Shown one piece after another: positions 41,753 to 53,765 of a DNA stretch of 53,765 nt. The DNA is from Lentibacillus kapialis (GTDB taxonomy: Bacteria; Bacillota; Bacilli; Bacillales; Amphibacillaceae), in assembly GCF_014646635.1 (NCBI RefSeq), contig NZ_BMNQ01000016.1:1-53765 (forward strand), written 5' to 3'. The translations under genes were made by a program, and so were the position numbers. Numbering within the stretch: the stretch's first letter is position 1; each line of letters begins with the position of its first letter. Under the pieces are notes generated by a model. That model searched no databases. It worked only from the letters and a program-made list of their open reading frames with translations, and was not told where the DNA came from.

Positions 41753-43021
41753 TTACAGGCTAATCAATTCTTCATAAGTATCATTAGCCAACTTATAATA
41801 TTTAACAGATTCTTTGTATCTGTTATTCCCTTCAAAATGTCGTGCCAGCATATTAGCATAATTCACTAAATTAGCGTAGTCTTTATGCTTCTTTAAGTAA
41901 GGTATAAATTCATCTATTACAAAGGTCTCAAACTTTTTAGCTTGTAGGTTGATTGCATAATCATACGTATAGGTAATATAGTAAAATAATTGAAACCTTT
42001 CTTTGTCATAGGCTTTTTCCAATAAATCCAAGCTAATTTCTATCATTTCCTTTGCCTTGTCATAATTATATATATTGTAATATTCCTTAATTAATGACGT
42101 GGATGCAGTAATCCGCTCCAATAACATCAGTTCTTCTTCCTTCACTATTTCCTCATAATTGGAAATAGCTTTTCTGTTCTCTCCAATTGTTGAATAAAGA
42201 TATCCTAAATTCTGGTTAGTCAATTGAATAATCTGTGTATTTTGCTTTAACTCGCCTAAATGTTTGGCAAGATTATAGTTTTTGATTGCCTTATTATGCA
42301 TTCGGATTCGGCGGTAGGAAATGCCCAATACAATATGGCATTGCGCACACCGGCTGAAATTATACGTAACCCGAAACGTAGCAATTGCCTTTTCGGCATA
42401 ATCTATCGCCTCTAAGGTATTTCTTAACTTACTATGTGTTACGGCAATCGTATACTGTAAATCAGCTATCCCTTCCTCAGACAATTCTAGCTGATTAAAT
42501 TTTTCTTCGGCAGCCTCATACATGCGTATTGCCTGGTTAAACTCATTACTGGCAGAACTATAATTCCCTTTAAATTTGTACCAGTAGAATTGATGTAGGG
42601 TGTCAAACGTACCGGACATTTCCGACAGTTTATTAATCTGACTTAGAGCATTATCCATTTCACCCAAAACCAGATAGTACCGTATCTTATGAATCTCAAA
42701 CATGACCAAACTGTCCGCTGAATGGTTATCATACATGACCTGATTCAATTCCCGGTAAGTTTGAACCATTTCATCCATATCATGTTCCGAGGACAGCATG
42801 CCATACCAATTTTGCAATTTCTCTCTGATCATTTCGTCAGTTCCCGTGTCCAACTGAATCCCCAGTCTGGTGCATAATAAGCTTATGACGCTTGGACTCG
42901 CTGCTGTTTTTTCGTTTTCAATCTTTGATAAATAGGCGCTTGAAACAATTCCTTCAGCCAGTTCTGCCTGGGTCAGTTCCTGCTTAATTCTGTGAAGTTT
43001 GATATAGGCTCCGATTTCCAT
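41753..43021 (-). CDS. XRE-family regulator with TPR domain (RRNPP type)
   Basis: A 422-aa cytoplasmic regulator. The N-terminal helix-turn-helix (about 5-60) reads IGAYIKLHRIKQELTQAELA and AYLSKIENEKTAASPSV. The rest (about 80-415) is a run of helical TPR pairs, for example ADLQYTIAVTHSKLRN, IVLGISYRRIRMHNKAIKNY and LGYLYSTIGENRKAISNYEE. The length and layout are like NprR (about 423) and longer than PlcR (about 285). The ATG at 43021 has GAGGTGG upstream and is preferred to a GTG four codons earlier that abuts this site. The peptide gene follows after 13 bp. Together these indicate peptide-dependent gene control. The cargo regulated is unknown. Confidence 0.85.
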   Translation of the reverse strand: MEIGAYIKLHRIKQELTQAELAEGIVSSAYLSKIENEKTAASPSVISLLCTRLGIQLDTGTDEMIREKLQNWYGMLSSEHDMDEMVQTYRELNQVMYDNHSADSLVMFEIHKIRYYLVLGEMDNALSQINKLSEMSGTFDTLHQFYWYKFKGNYSSASNEFNQAIRMYEAAEEKFNQLELSEEGIADLQYTIAVTHSKLRNTLEAIDYAEKAIATFRVTYNFSRCAQCHIVLGISYRRIRMHNKAIKNYNLAKHLGELKQNTQIIQLTNQNLGYLYSTIGENRKAISNYEEIVKEEELMLLERITASTSLIKEYYNIYNYDKAKEMIEISLDLLEKAYDKERFQLFYYITYTYDYAINLQAKKFETFVIDEFIPYLKKHKDYANLVNYANMLARHFEGNNRYKESVKYYKLANDTYEELISL

Positions 43022-43042
43022 CTTTTTACCCACCTCACCAGC

Positions 43043-43107
43043 TGAATTTTTAGAATGAATTGGTAATAATGTTATATTTATATCATAACATAAATTCTAA
43101 AAATTCA
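43043..43107. promoter_or_regulatory. Long inverted repeat around the regulator promoter
   Basis: TGAATTTTTAGAAT (43043-43056) and its exact complement ATTCTAAAAATTCA (43094-43107) are centred 51 bp apart and enclose an AT-rich region with promoter-like TATGATATAAA just before the regulator start. The spacing (nearly five helix turns) suggests paired operator sites for autoregulation by the XRE/TPR regulator. Confidence 0.55.
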
Positions 43108-43187
43108 TATTGGGAAAGTTGAAGGGTTTATATGCTGATAAACCTGTCTGTAACTTGCATACTTTCCTGAAATGAGGAAAGTTAGTC

Positions 43188-43236
43188 AAAAATAGCCCTT
43201 TTTCCGCATATTTCTTCCAGAAAAAAGGCTATTTTT
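43188..43236. terminator. Bidirectional terminator-like hairpin
   Basis: AAAAATAGCCCTTTTTC pairs with GAAAAAAGGCTATTTTT (small bulge) around a 15-nt loop, with A and T runs on both sides. It lies in the 654-bp gene-free gap between camS and the regulator, upstream of the regulator's operator region. It may be a leftover of a former gene end. Confidence 0.5.
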
Positions 43237-43399
43237 ACATTTTTGGGTCTATTGACTTATATTCATTCGTCGGTAATCGCCATAAACGAAAATGTTAAAT
43301 TGATTATTGCGAGTGGTCATGAATGTGCTCAAGCCTTATACTAAGGTAATAATGGTAGAATCAGAAGGCTCTGCGTTTAATTCATCCTGCGTCGACGTT

Positions 43400-43600
43400 G
43401 TCCCAGCGGATTCTCATTCCGTTATTTGCTTCAATTCAGGCTTTTGAAACACATTAGCGGATGCTCATTCCGCTATTTCGCCATTTTTGCGCTCGTTTTA
43501 TCCTATTTTCACACGATTAGCGGAATGAGCATCCGTTCCGCCTGGTTATCCGTCTTTTGACAGTTACTCCCTTCCGCTATCTGGTTCTTTGAAACGTTAG
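43400..43600. repeat. Palindromic CTCATTCCGCTATTT repeat cluster, second site
   Basis: Several copies of CTCATTCCGTTATTT or CTCATTCCGCTATTT and the complement TTAGCGGAATGAG alternate here, as at window positions 1-190. The core appears in each orientation and could form large cruciform-like structures. No gene is seen in 43022-43675 apart from this and the hairpin at 43188-43236. Confidence 0.65.
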
Positions 43601-43675
43601 CCTGAGCATACGCGAACAGGGAGGCCGGAACATGGTCGTGAATTTCAAAATATGTTCCCGGAACAGGATATTTGA

Positions 43676-44890
43676 TTACGAATCATACACATGAACTGTG
43701 GCTTCATCGTCGCCCGGGTTTTGATATATAAGACTTTCCATTTTTTGGTTGGACTTAATTTTGACTTCGAGTCCGTAATAGTCCTGGAACATTTCTTCCA
43801 CAAGACCATACGTGTATTGTGTAAAGCCGATAACTTCTCCTTTTCCGTTAAACTCAAGCGGGATTTCGAGTGTCAATTTCTGCAATTCTCCGTCAATGTA
43901 AAAGCCTTCACCAATTACACCGACATAATCCGGAAAGTACTCTTCAATGCGTGTGCTGAAATTTTGGACCAACTTCTGGGTATCGGCATATTTTTCCTTC
44001 CCTTGTTCGGACGGAAACAACACATTCTCTTCTGTTATAGTTTCCCATTCATTTATTGACGCCTGATCCCCTTTAACACTTGTTTTGGCTACAAAACTGC
44101 CTGGGACCGGTGAACTTTGGTCTTCTTCCCTGTATAAGGCGATCATAATGGGAATGTTACCCATCCCCTCAATGTTCCGGACGCGCTCCAATACAGTCTG
44201 GGCAATTTCTTTTCCTTTTTCCATCATTTTCGACTTGGAAATTTCTTTATGATAGGTATTGCCGTCAACTTCAAAGGTATATTCTGACTTCAACGCTATA
44301 CCGAGTGAAGCCCCAATCAACTCCACTTTATTATCGTCAGTTTTTTTAAGAAAATTTTGTTCCAGAATGTGCGTCAGGTATTTTGGATTATTCTCGTAAT
44401 CTTCTTTGCTTGCCGTTTCTTCCGTTAAGTTTTTTTCTTCATCCAGCGGTGGATTTAATGCAAGTTTCGCTTTTTCGATAGCCGTCTCATCATAATTGTC
44501 ACTCTCTTTCATCTGATTGAGCATCTCGTCCGTTGGATAGGTGTCCAGCCAATTATAAAGCATATCCGAGGTTATATATTGGCCTTCTTCAAAAAAGTAT
44601 TTTTCGGGATCGAAGTTATCCTTTGATAGTCTTCTCAGTCCGGTTTCCATCTCGTCAATGTCCACACGATTTCCCATCTGGTTGGTGATGACGCCTCGCG
44701 ATGCACTGGGGCGGTATGGAAGAATAGTCCGATAATCTTCATCCGGCAATCGCTGGCTGGAAACAATCGATTTCTGCTGTTCTTTTGAATTGTCTTTGTT
44801 CTGGACAACTTCCTCATCATTACCAATCGATGGTGCACAGCCGGCGAGAAACAAAACGGCGCCTGACAGTATAATCATTATCTTTTTCAC
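43676..44890 (-). CDS. camS: CamS family sex pheromone / lipoprotein (YerH-like)
   Basis: A 404-aa lipoprotein. The signal has a lipobox LAGC with Cys18, followed by an acidic, Asn/Gln-rich tether (NDEEVVQNKDNSKEQQ). The mature part matches CamS: YRTILPYRPSASRGV, YWLD-like YNWLDTYPTDE and FVAKTSVKGDQASINEW. CamS-family lipoprotein signal peptides yield enterococcal pheromones in some species; in Bacillaceae (YerH) the role of the protein is not defined. The GTG at 44890 has AAGGAG 8 nt upstream. It follows ligA by 12 bp, as in B. subtilis (ligA-yerH). No pheromone-like octapeptide could be confirmed by eye. Confidence 0.9.
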   Translation of the reverse strand: MKKIMIILSGAVLFLAGCAPSIGNDEEVVQNKDNSKEQQKSIVSSQRLPDEDYRTILPYRPSASRGVITNQMGNRVDIDEMETGLRRLSKDNFDPEKYFFEEGQYITSDMLYNWLDTYPTDEMLNQMKESDNYDETAIEKAKLALNPPLDEEKNLTEETASKEDYENNPKYLTHILEQNFLKKTDDNKVELIGASLGIALKSEYTFEVDGNTYHKEISKSKMMEKGKEIAQTVLERVRNIEGMGNIPIMIALYREEDQSSPVPGSFVAKTSVKGDQASINEWETITEENVLFPSEQGKEKYADTQKLVQNFSTRIEEYFPDYVGVIGEGFYIDGELQKLTLEIPLEFNGKGEVIGFTQYTYGLVEEMFQDYYGLEVKIKSNQKMESLIYQNPGDDEATVHVYDS

Positions 44891-44902
44891 GTCGCCCACT
44901 CC

Positions 44903-49134
<4,232 letters not shown>

Positions 49135-49164
49135 TATGACACACCACCTTCTGATGAACTGTTA

Positions 49165-49857
49165 TTAACGCATATCTTTAACTGCGCCAACTGTTTTCAA
49201 AGCTTTGTTGATATCCGAATAAATCAGATTACCAACAACGATTGTATCAGCCTGTTCTTTCATTTCACGGGCCCGGGAAGCACTGTTTATTCCGCCGCCG
49301 TAGATCAGCTTCGTGCTGTCAAGCTGCTTTCTCACTTCTTTAACGAGTTCAGGTCGACCATACTTTCCGCTGTATTCCATGTAGAATACCGGAAGCCGAA
49401 AAACGTGCTCCGCCATATAGGCATATGCCACAACATCCTCATGATCCGGCATCTCACATTTCGTCTCTTTATAAGCTTTGGCATTTTCGTTTAAAATACA
49501 GTAGCCCTCAACCATAATCTGATCCCAATTCATTGAATCCCGGTATTCTTTGATAGCTTCATGATGGAGATCCATTATCCATCTTTTCTCCGTACTGTTC
49601 ATCACCATCGGGATAAAATAAAAGTCGAAACCGGGCGTAATCGACGCCATATTGGATATTTCCAAAACACACGGAACAGGATGCCGCCGGATTCGCGACA
49701 GCAAATCAAGCACACCATCCAGCGTAACATCATCAGTCCCTCCGACAACCACGGCATCAGTCCCTGACTCGCAAATCGCATCAAGGTCCTCATCCGGGAT
49801 GTCTTTGGCAGGATCCAATTTAAATAAATGCTCCCAATTTGTTGATATTTCATTCAC
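49165..49857 (-). CDS. pcrB: Heptaprenylglyceryl phosphate synthase
   Basis: A 230-aa TIM-barrel enzyme that couples glycerol-1-phosphate with heptaprenyl diphosphate, giving archaeal-type ether lipids in Bacillaceae. Landmarks are HLFKLDPAKDIPDEDLDAIC, SGTDAVVVGGTDDVT, YCILNENAKA, YMEYSGKYGRPE and IYGGGINSASRA (phosphate loop). The GTG at 49857 (MNEISTNWEHLF) has GGAGG 7 nt upstream and aligns with family N-termini. The earlier ATG at 49890 includes that ribosome site in its frame and is rejected. It lies 30 bp before pcrA and is the first gene of the pcrB-pcrA-ligA-camS cluster. Confidence 0.95.
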   Translation of the reverse strand: MNEISTNWEHLFKLDPAKDIPDEDLDAICESGTDAVVVGGTDDVTLDGVLDLLSRIRRHPVPCVLEISNMASITPGFDFYFIPMVMNSTEKRWIMDLHHEAIKEYRDSMNWDQIMVEGYCILNENAKAYKETKCEMPDHEDVVAYAYMAEHVFRLPVFYMEYSGKYGRPELVKEVRKQLDSTKLIYGGGINSASRAREMKEQADTIVVGNLIYSDINKALKTVGAVKDMR

Positions 49858-50094
49858 TGTAAATTCCTCCATATTAAAGAATTGATTCATGGATTCAGCT
49901 TTCTGACATGCTGATTACTGCCTGCTTTACAAAAGTGCTGTTAATGCGAATTCAGATGGCAGCATACACGATTCACCTTCATTTTTAAAGTATATCAAAA
50001 ATCGCGCTATGAATTTAGGAAAAACAGGATTAATAATGAGGAATTTCCTGAAGAGAAACGTTGAGGGCAAAGAGCATCGGAGCATTGACCGCAG

Positions 50095-50127
50095 CAAAAA
50101 GCAAGCTATCCCCTACTTGGGGATAGC
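50095..50127 (-). terminator. Intrinsic terminator after yerC
   Basis: GCTATCCCC, a 5-nt loop, GGGGATAGC and TTGCTTTTTG form a classic terminator on the minus strand, 8 bp beyond the yerC stop codon. Confidence 0.9.
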
Positions 50128-50134
50128 AGCTGAT

Positions 50135-50434
50135 TTACGCGTTATGATCAAGTAATCGATCCAGAACAATTTTATACCCGCCGCTCCCATAATTAATACA
50201 GCGGCGCACACGTGAAATCGTTGCAGTCGAAGCGCTTGTCTCTTCCTCTATGTAGTTATAGGTGTAACCTTCTGTCAGCATTTTGGCAACCTGCAGCCGC
50301 TGAGCGATCGAGTGGACCTCGGACATCGTTGCAATATCATCAAAAAATTGATAGCACTCCTCACGATCTTTTAACGCCAGAATCGCGTCAAACAATTGAT
50401 CCAGCTGATTTCCGCGCAGTTTGTCGATCTGCAT
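50135..50434 (-). CDS. yerC: YerC/TrpR-like DNA-binding protein
   Basis: A 99-aa all-helical DNA-binding protein of the TrpR/YerC superfamily. The helix-turn-helix region is VAKMLTEGYTYNYIEEETSASTATISRVRR (split by family alignment into VAKML... and TATISRVRRCINYG), ending in a Gly-Gly-Tyr turn. B. subtilis YerC has the same length and context. It is a probable transcription factor whose regulated genes are not established. It is 18 bp after yerB and has its own terminator downstream. Confidence 0.93.
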   Translation of the reverse strand: MQIDKLRGNQLDQLFDAILALKDREECYQFFDDIATMSEVHSIAQRLQVAKMLTEGYTYNYIEEETSASTATISRVRRCINYGSGGYKIVLDRLLDHNA

Positions 50435-50452
50435 GATGACATCACCTGCTTT

Positions 50453-51514
50453 CTAATCATTTGATACCGTAACCGATTGGCTGATTCCCGGTTCTGTCGG
50501 TATAACGTTAATCCATGTGTTGCCCTGAACAAATTGCACCGGCTTACCGTTCTTCACCGGGATAATCCTGCCATCACGATTTTCCCACTTGACGTCGCGA
50601 ATTTTTCCCTTTTGCACCAGATACGCATCACCGCCCGATGTTATATCGATTTTCCGTCTCCCTGCATCATCAATGACTTGATGCGGTGTTTCCACGATAA
50701 AAATATTATCAGCCGTTATCGGCTCGCCCGAGTCCAGTTCAACAGATTTTTCCCCATCACTGTAACGTGTGTAGGTCCCGTTCTTTTTATCGTATTTGTA
50801 ATTGACTACGTATGACAGCCGCTTGGAGGAGTAATCCACCTTAACATTCCCGGCAGGGTCACCGGAGATACCGGCAGTTCCCTCGTCTGCAGCAAATGGC
50901 AGCGGGTCGTGCGTCTGTGTCACATTATACCCTTTTTTCTTTGCTGTGTCATACACACCGTCAAACTGCAGATAGGAATTATGTGGCGCATTCCTGAATG
51001 ATTCGCGTTTAAATAAATGTCCATTATTATCATAAGCCGCACCATCCAAATGTTCAATTCCACGGTTTTGAATCATATCATTTACAAAATTGGCTGCCCC
51101 ATGATAAATATATATGGCGTCATAACCCTCAGCAAGTTCAAAATAGTATTCGCGCGCACTCCGGACAGGGCCTGCAACATCCGGCATTTCGCTCTGAAAC
51201 ATGGCCATAAATCGTGTGATCCGCCCTTCCGCCAGCATTTCAAAAACGATATCTGCCTTGCTGAGACCTGATTGCGGCCGGGCTTTACGATGATTATTGA
51301 TCATCACACTAACGATCCGATTGTTGGCCGGGCGGTCGGTCTGTACCCCTGTCAGCGGAAACGTATTCATGTTGTCCGATGCTCCCGGTTTTTCTTTTTC
51401 TGTTACAGTATTTTCTTTTGATTCACTGTCTCCTGCGCCCTTTTCCTGATCATCTGAACAAGCTGCAAGAAACAGCAGTATGAAAAGTGATAGATAAACA
51501 ATAACCTTTCTCAA
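50453..51514 (-). CDS. yerB: YerB-like lipoprotein (DUF3048)
   Basis: A 353-aa exported lipoprotein. The lipobox LAAC (Cys19) ends a hydrophobic signal, followed by a low-complexity acidic region. The DUF3048 domains have VMINNHRKARPQSGLSKADI, EMLAEGRITRFMAMFQSE, VRSAREYY and a second half beginning at about residue 225 with KRLSYVVNYKY. The function is unknown, though association with penicillin-binding proteins has been described for the family. The TTG at 51514 has AAAGGAA 9 nt upstream; a GTG three codons earlier overlaps that site. Gene order yerA-yerB-yerC is as in B. subtilis. Confidence 0.9.
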   Translation of the reverse strand: MRKVIVYLSLFILLFLAACSDDQEKGAGDSESKENTVTEKEKPGASDNMNTFPLTGVQTDRPANNRIVSVMINNHRKARPQSGLSKADIVFEMLAEGRITRFMAMFQSEMPDVAGPVRSAREYYFELAEGYDAIYIYHGAANFVNDMIQNRGIEHLDGAAYDNNGHLFKRESFRNAPHNSYLQFDGVYDTAKKKGYNVTQTHDPLPFAADEGTAGISGDPAGNVKVDYSSKRLSYVVNYKYDKKNGTYTRYSDGEKSVELDSGEPITADNIFIVETPHQVIDDAGRRKIDITSGGDAYLVQKGKIRDVKWENRDGRIIPVKNGKPVQFVQGNTWINVIPTEPGISQSVTVSND

Positions 51515-51556
51515 TGCCGCCACTTCCTTTAGAAAAAAGGTTCTTTCCGCACATCG

Positions 51557-53296
51557 TTATCGCATTGTTGCCGGAAAGAGTACTTCACGCTTTTTCACAT
51601 CAATAACGCCTTGTTGTGTAATCCGGATGTATGGTAAATGAGTTGCTGATAAAAAGAGAATCGAGTAGACCGGATCTCCAAATGTATACCCGAAGTCCGC
51701 CAGCAATTTTCTCAGTTGCTTTTCCTTTTCTATCAATACGCGCATCGTTCCGGCGAACATGATACCGCTCAGGGCAAGCGGCAGCTCGAATATGACTTCA
51801 CCCTCATGAGCAAGCACTATCCCGCCGCCCAGTTCTTTCAGTCGCCTCCATGCAAGCAACATATCTTGCTTGCTTTTCCCGATAAAAATAAGGTCACCGG
51901 TCGCTGAAAATGAGCTTGCCAATGCGCCCAACCGATTCGTGAAGCCTTTAATCGCGGTATTGACACGCCAGCTTCCTTTTCTATCAATCAGCATAAGAAA
52001 GGCATCATCGGTGCTTGAGGGAATCACATCAAGTGTTACGTCTGTTTTGATCGCATATGGCTGAATAAGCACATCGTTCATCATGTTGAGCCCGATAGGA
52101 ACAGAAAATTGCATATCTTCCAATGTCAGGTCCCATTCGAATGCAATGGGTTCAATTTCATATTTCCCCCAGTCGATTTTTGAGGAAAAGTCTTTCGTTT
52201 TATGGTCTTTTTTCAACCATTCACCTTTTGCCAAAACACTGATCGGATGCGGATTATCCTTTTTCTGCAGGATATTGATATTGGCTATTCGACCCGGAGC
52301 GATACACCCGACATCATTGATCTGGCCGTAATGTACCGCGGCGTTGTGTGATGCCATCCGGTAAGCATCCGCCAGCGGAACACCTTTTTCAATCGCAATC
52401 GCCACACAAACATTCATAATACCACGTTCATAAAAAGCAGGTGCTGCACCATCCGTATTCATTGTAACATGGTCAAATGTGTTCACACCCTCTGCGAGCA
52501 ACTCTTCCAGTAACTTGGGAAGATCAGGGCGGATGGATGAGTAGCGCAGACCGGTCTGATAACCAAGCTGCAGACGTTTAGCTGCTTCCTTTCCGGTCAT
52601 GGCCTCATGCTCTGCGTCCACACCTAACAGCTTCATTTTTGTCAGCGTTCTTTCAGATGCCCCGGGTAAATGGCCTTCAACCGGTTTATCAAGCCGATTT
52701 GCCTCCTGAATCCAATAGAGGAGACGGTCATCCCCATCCAGTAAATGCGGCCACGCTGTCAGTTCACCACCTTGAATGACAGACGGATGCTTGAGCCAAG
52801 ACAGAACTTTTTCTGTGTCGAAATATTCCCCGGGATGCTGCAGTGCCGTCTGAGAATCAAATCGTGCCCACCAGTACATCGTAACCGGTGATTGATTAAA
52901 GTCTTCCAATAACGTAAACGCTTTCTTTTTATCCAATAAAAAATTGAACATAAGATTATCATTGATAAATGTTGTCGTACCGTACTCACCCCCGTGCATT
53001 GCCAGATTTTCAGGATTGTACAATAGGAAGGGGTGCGCATGCGGTTCGATATAGCCCGGTACCAGAAACAGACCGTTACAGTCAACGACTTCCGTTGATT
53101 GACTCTTTTCGGGAAGTTTATCGCCGACATAAACAATCCGGTCATTAAAAATCCAAATGTTGGCACACAGCCATTGCTTTGTATATGTATTTAAATAAGT
53201 GCTGTTTTTCAATACGATTGTAGGTGCTTCTTCCCCATCAATAACAGCAACATGTTTTCTCAATTCACGGTTTCTCCAATAGATACTTTCTGACAT
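51557..53296 (-). CDS. yerA: YerA, adenine deaminase-like amidohydrolase
   Basis: A 579-aa amidohydrolase of the adenine deaminase family. The metal-binding motif is VPGYIEPHAHPFL, with a second histidine region at HAEHEAMTGKEAAKRL-like DAEHEAMTGKEAAKRL and the active-site YQTGLRYSSIRPDL. DHVTMNTDGAAPAFYE and YRMASHNAAVHYG follow, then the C-terminal adenine-deaminase domain (about 410-579, GSWRVNTAIKGFTNRLG). Purine deamination is the family activity, but YerA-type proteins diverge from confirmed adenine deaminases, so the substrate is unsettled. No motif for a signal peptide is present. It is the first gene of yerA-yerB-yerC. Confidence 0.88.
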   Translation of the reverse strand: MSESIYWRNRELRKHVAVIDGEEAPTIVLKNSTYLNTYTKQWLCANIWIFNDRIVYVGDKLPEKSQSTEVVDCNGLFLVPGYIEPHAHPFLLYNPENLAMHGGEYGTTTFINDNLMFNFLLDKKKAFTLLEDFNQSPVTMYWWARFDSQTALQHPGEYFDTEKVLSWLKHPSVIQGGELTAWPHLLDGDDRLLYWIQEANRLDKPVEGHLPGASERTLTKMKLLGVDAEHEAMTGKEAAKRLQLGYQTGLRYSSIRPDLPKLLEELLAEGVNTFDHVTMNTDGAAPAFYERGIMNVCVAIAIEKGVPLADAYRMASHNAAVHYGQINDVGCIAPGRIANINILQKKDNPHPISVLAKGEWLKKDHKTKDFSSKIDWGKYEIEPIAFEWDLTLEDMQFSVPIGLNMMNDVLIQPYAIKTDVTLDVIPSSTDDAFLMLIDRKGSWRVNTAIKGFTNRLGALASSFSATGDLIFIGKSKQDMLLAWRRLKELGGGIVLAHEGEVIFELPLALSGIMFAGTMRVLIEKEKQLRKLLADFGYTFGDPVYSILFLSATHLPYIRITQQGVIDVKKREVLFPATMR

Positions 53297-53410
53297 AACA
53301 ACAACGCTCCAATATATGGTTTATTCCAGCTTAACATAAAATGCACTTTCATACGGTATTGGGTTTAAAAAGGAAATGAATTTTTTGTGACAACTTTTAA
53401 ACCGTTAGAA

Positions 53411-53436
53411 AAACCGGGCAAAGTGCGGCCCAGTCC
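53411..53436 (-). terminator. Weak terminator-like hairpin after the 94-aa gene
   Basis: GGGC and GCCC pair around an 8-nt loop on the minus strand and are followed by GGTTTTTC. The short stem makes it tentative. Confidence 0.35.
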
Positions 53437-53453
53437 TTTTCTTCCTAACTTCG

Positions 53454-53738
53454 TTAGAGGATATCCGATAATTTGTATTCCTGTCCATGCATACCTTTAT
53501 AATACTCCGGATACATCTCTCCTCCGCACTGTTCACAGTTAAATCTCGGTGGAGTTGTTGGATCTCCTCCATCCATCAAATCAAAATCTCTTACAACGTC
53601 ATAAGGAATTTCCTCTTCCTCATGACACATTAAACAATGATTGATCGACGTCTTCTTGGGTTGTAGATGATCGGCCCCCTTTTTCTTTTTGTATTTCTTC
53701 CGTTTGTTTTGGTTTCGGAGTTTCTTCGAGATAGACAA
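53454..53738 (-). CDS. Small zinc-ribbon-like protein
   Basis: A 94-aa protein that I do not recognise. The first 25 residues are strongly basic (KKLRNQNKRKKYKKKKG), followed by an acidic middle and two CxxC knuckles, CLMC and CEQC, which could bind one zinc ion. The start is a TTG at 53738 with GGAGAGG about 4 nt upstream, a short spacing that makes the start less certain. It is upstream of yerA with a gap of 157 bp. The basic tail and zinc ribbon suggest a nucleic-acid or ribosome-associated role (inference). Confidence 0.65.
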   Translation of the reverse strand: MSISKKLRNQNKRKKYKKKKGADHLQPKKTSINHCLMCHEEEEIPYDVVRDFDLMDGGDPTTPPRFNCEQCGGEMYPEYYKGMHGQEYKLSDIL

Positions 53739-53765
53739 TCATCCTCTCCATATAGCGTCTTGCAT

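Noticed and set aside
41753-43021. Rap phosphatase instead of a DNA-binding regulator
   Set aside because: Rap proteins lack the N-terminal helix-turn-helix seen here at residues 5-60.
43620-43680. Terminator after camS
   Set aside because: A GGAACAT/ATGTTCC pairing exists on the minus strand but the loop is long and no U-tract follows.
53404-53453. Further copy of the 90-bp repeat
   Set aside because: It shares only TTAGAAAAACCGGGC at the left end and then diverges, so resemblance is too short.

Overview
The window looks like chromosome from a low-to-moderate GC, endospore-former-type Bacillaceae, probably a salt-adapted genus near Virgibacillus, Lentibacillus or Oceanobacillus (inference). 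The reasons are strong GGAGG ribosome binding sites, frequent GTG and TTG starts, acidic exported proteins, an OpuC-type compatible-solute transporter, a PutP/OpuE symporter, and gene order matching the Bacillus subtilis yerA-yerB-yerC-pcrB-pcrA-ligA-yerH-opuE-gatCAB-dgkB-yefA region. Almost every gene is on the minus strand. The exceptions are a sigma-54 activator, an alkaline phosphatase and one small protein.

Layout, left to right. 1-7270: palindromic repeats, a hypothetical gene, an ABC-F ATPase, and the riboflavin operon ribD-ribE-ribA-ribH behind an FMN riboswitch and terminator. 7381-10732: the four-gene OpuC-type glycine betaine/choline ABC transporter. 10827-17788: acyl-CoA metabolism (two acyl-CoA dehydrogenases, an enoyl-CoA-reductase-like SDR, a nitronate-monooxygenase-like flavoprotein, an NDP-forming acyl-CoA synthetase), with a divergent PAS/AAA+ sigma-54 activator at 18054-19415. 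Two -24/-12 promoters and three TGAGT-N8-ACTCA palindromes tie these together as a small regulon. 19477-26226: a quinone-oxidoreductase-like MDR protein, alkaline phosphatase, and a five-gene cluster of membrane protein, CcdA, TlpA/ResA-like thioredoxin and a two-component system. 26227-33601: accessory, repeat-rich DNA with a 21-bp tandem array, two copies of a MITE-like element, at least five copies of a roughly 90-bp hairpin repeat (one splitting a GNAT acetyltransferase gene), an ion-channel-like protein, heme O synthase, a nucleotidyltransferase two-gene module, and a YeeE/TsuA-like transporter.

33602-53738: the conserved yer-type block, containing rlmD, dgkB, gatBAC, putP/opuE with an unlisted 35-residue membrane ORF just upstream, camS, ligA, pcrA, pcrB, yerC, yerB and yerA. 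An accessory module interrupts it between camS and putP. It has an XRE/TPR regulator of 422 residues followed 13 bp later by a 46-residue pre-peptide with a signal sequence, which is the arrangement of RRNPP quorum-sensing pairs such as NprR/NprX and PlcR/PapR.

The two most promising systems are this putative peptide quorum-sensing pair and the sigma-54 acyl-CoA regulon. The disrupted GNAT gene is direct evidence that the 90-bp repeat has been mobile. All functional names rest on motif recognition by eye; no database search was run.
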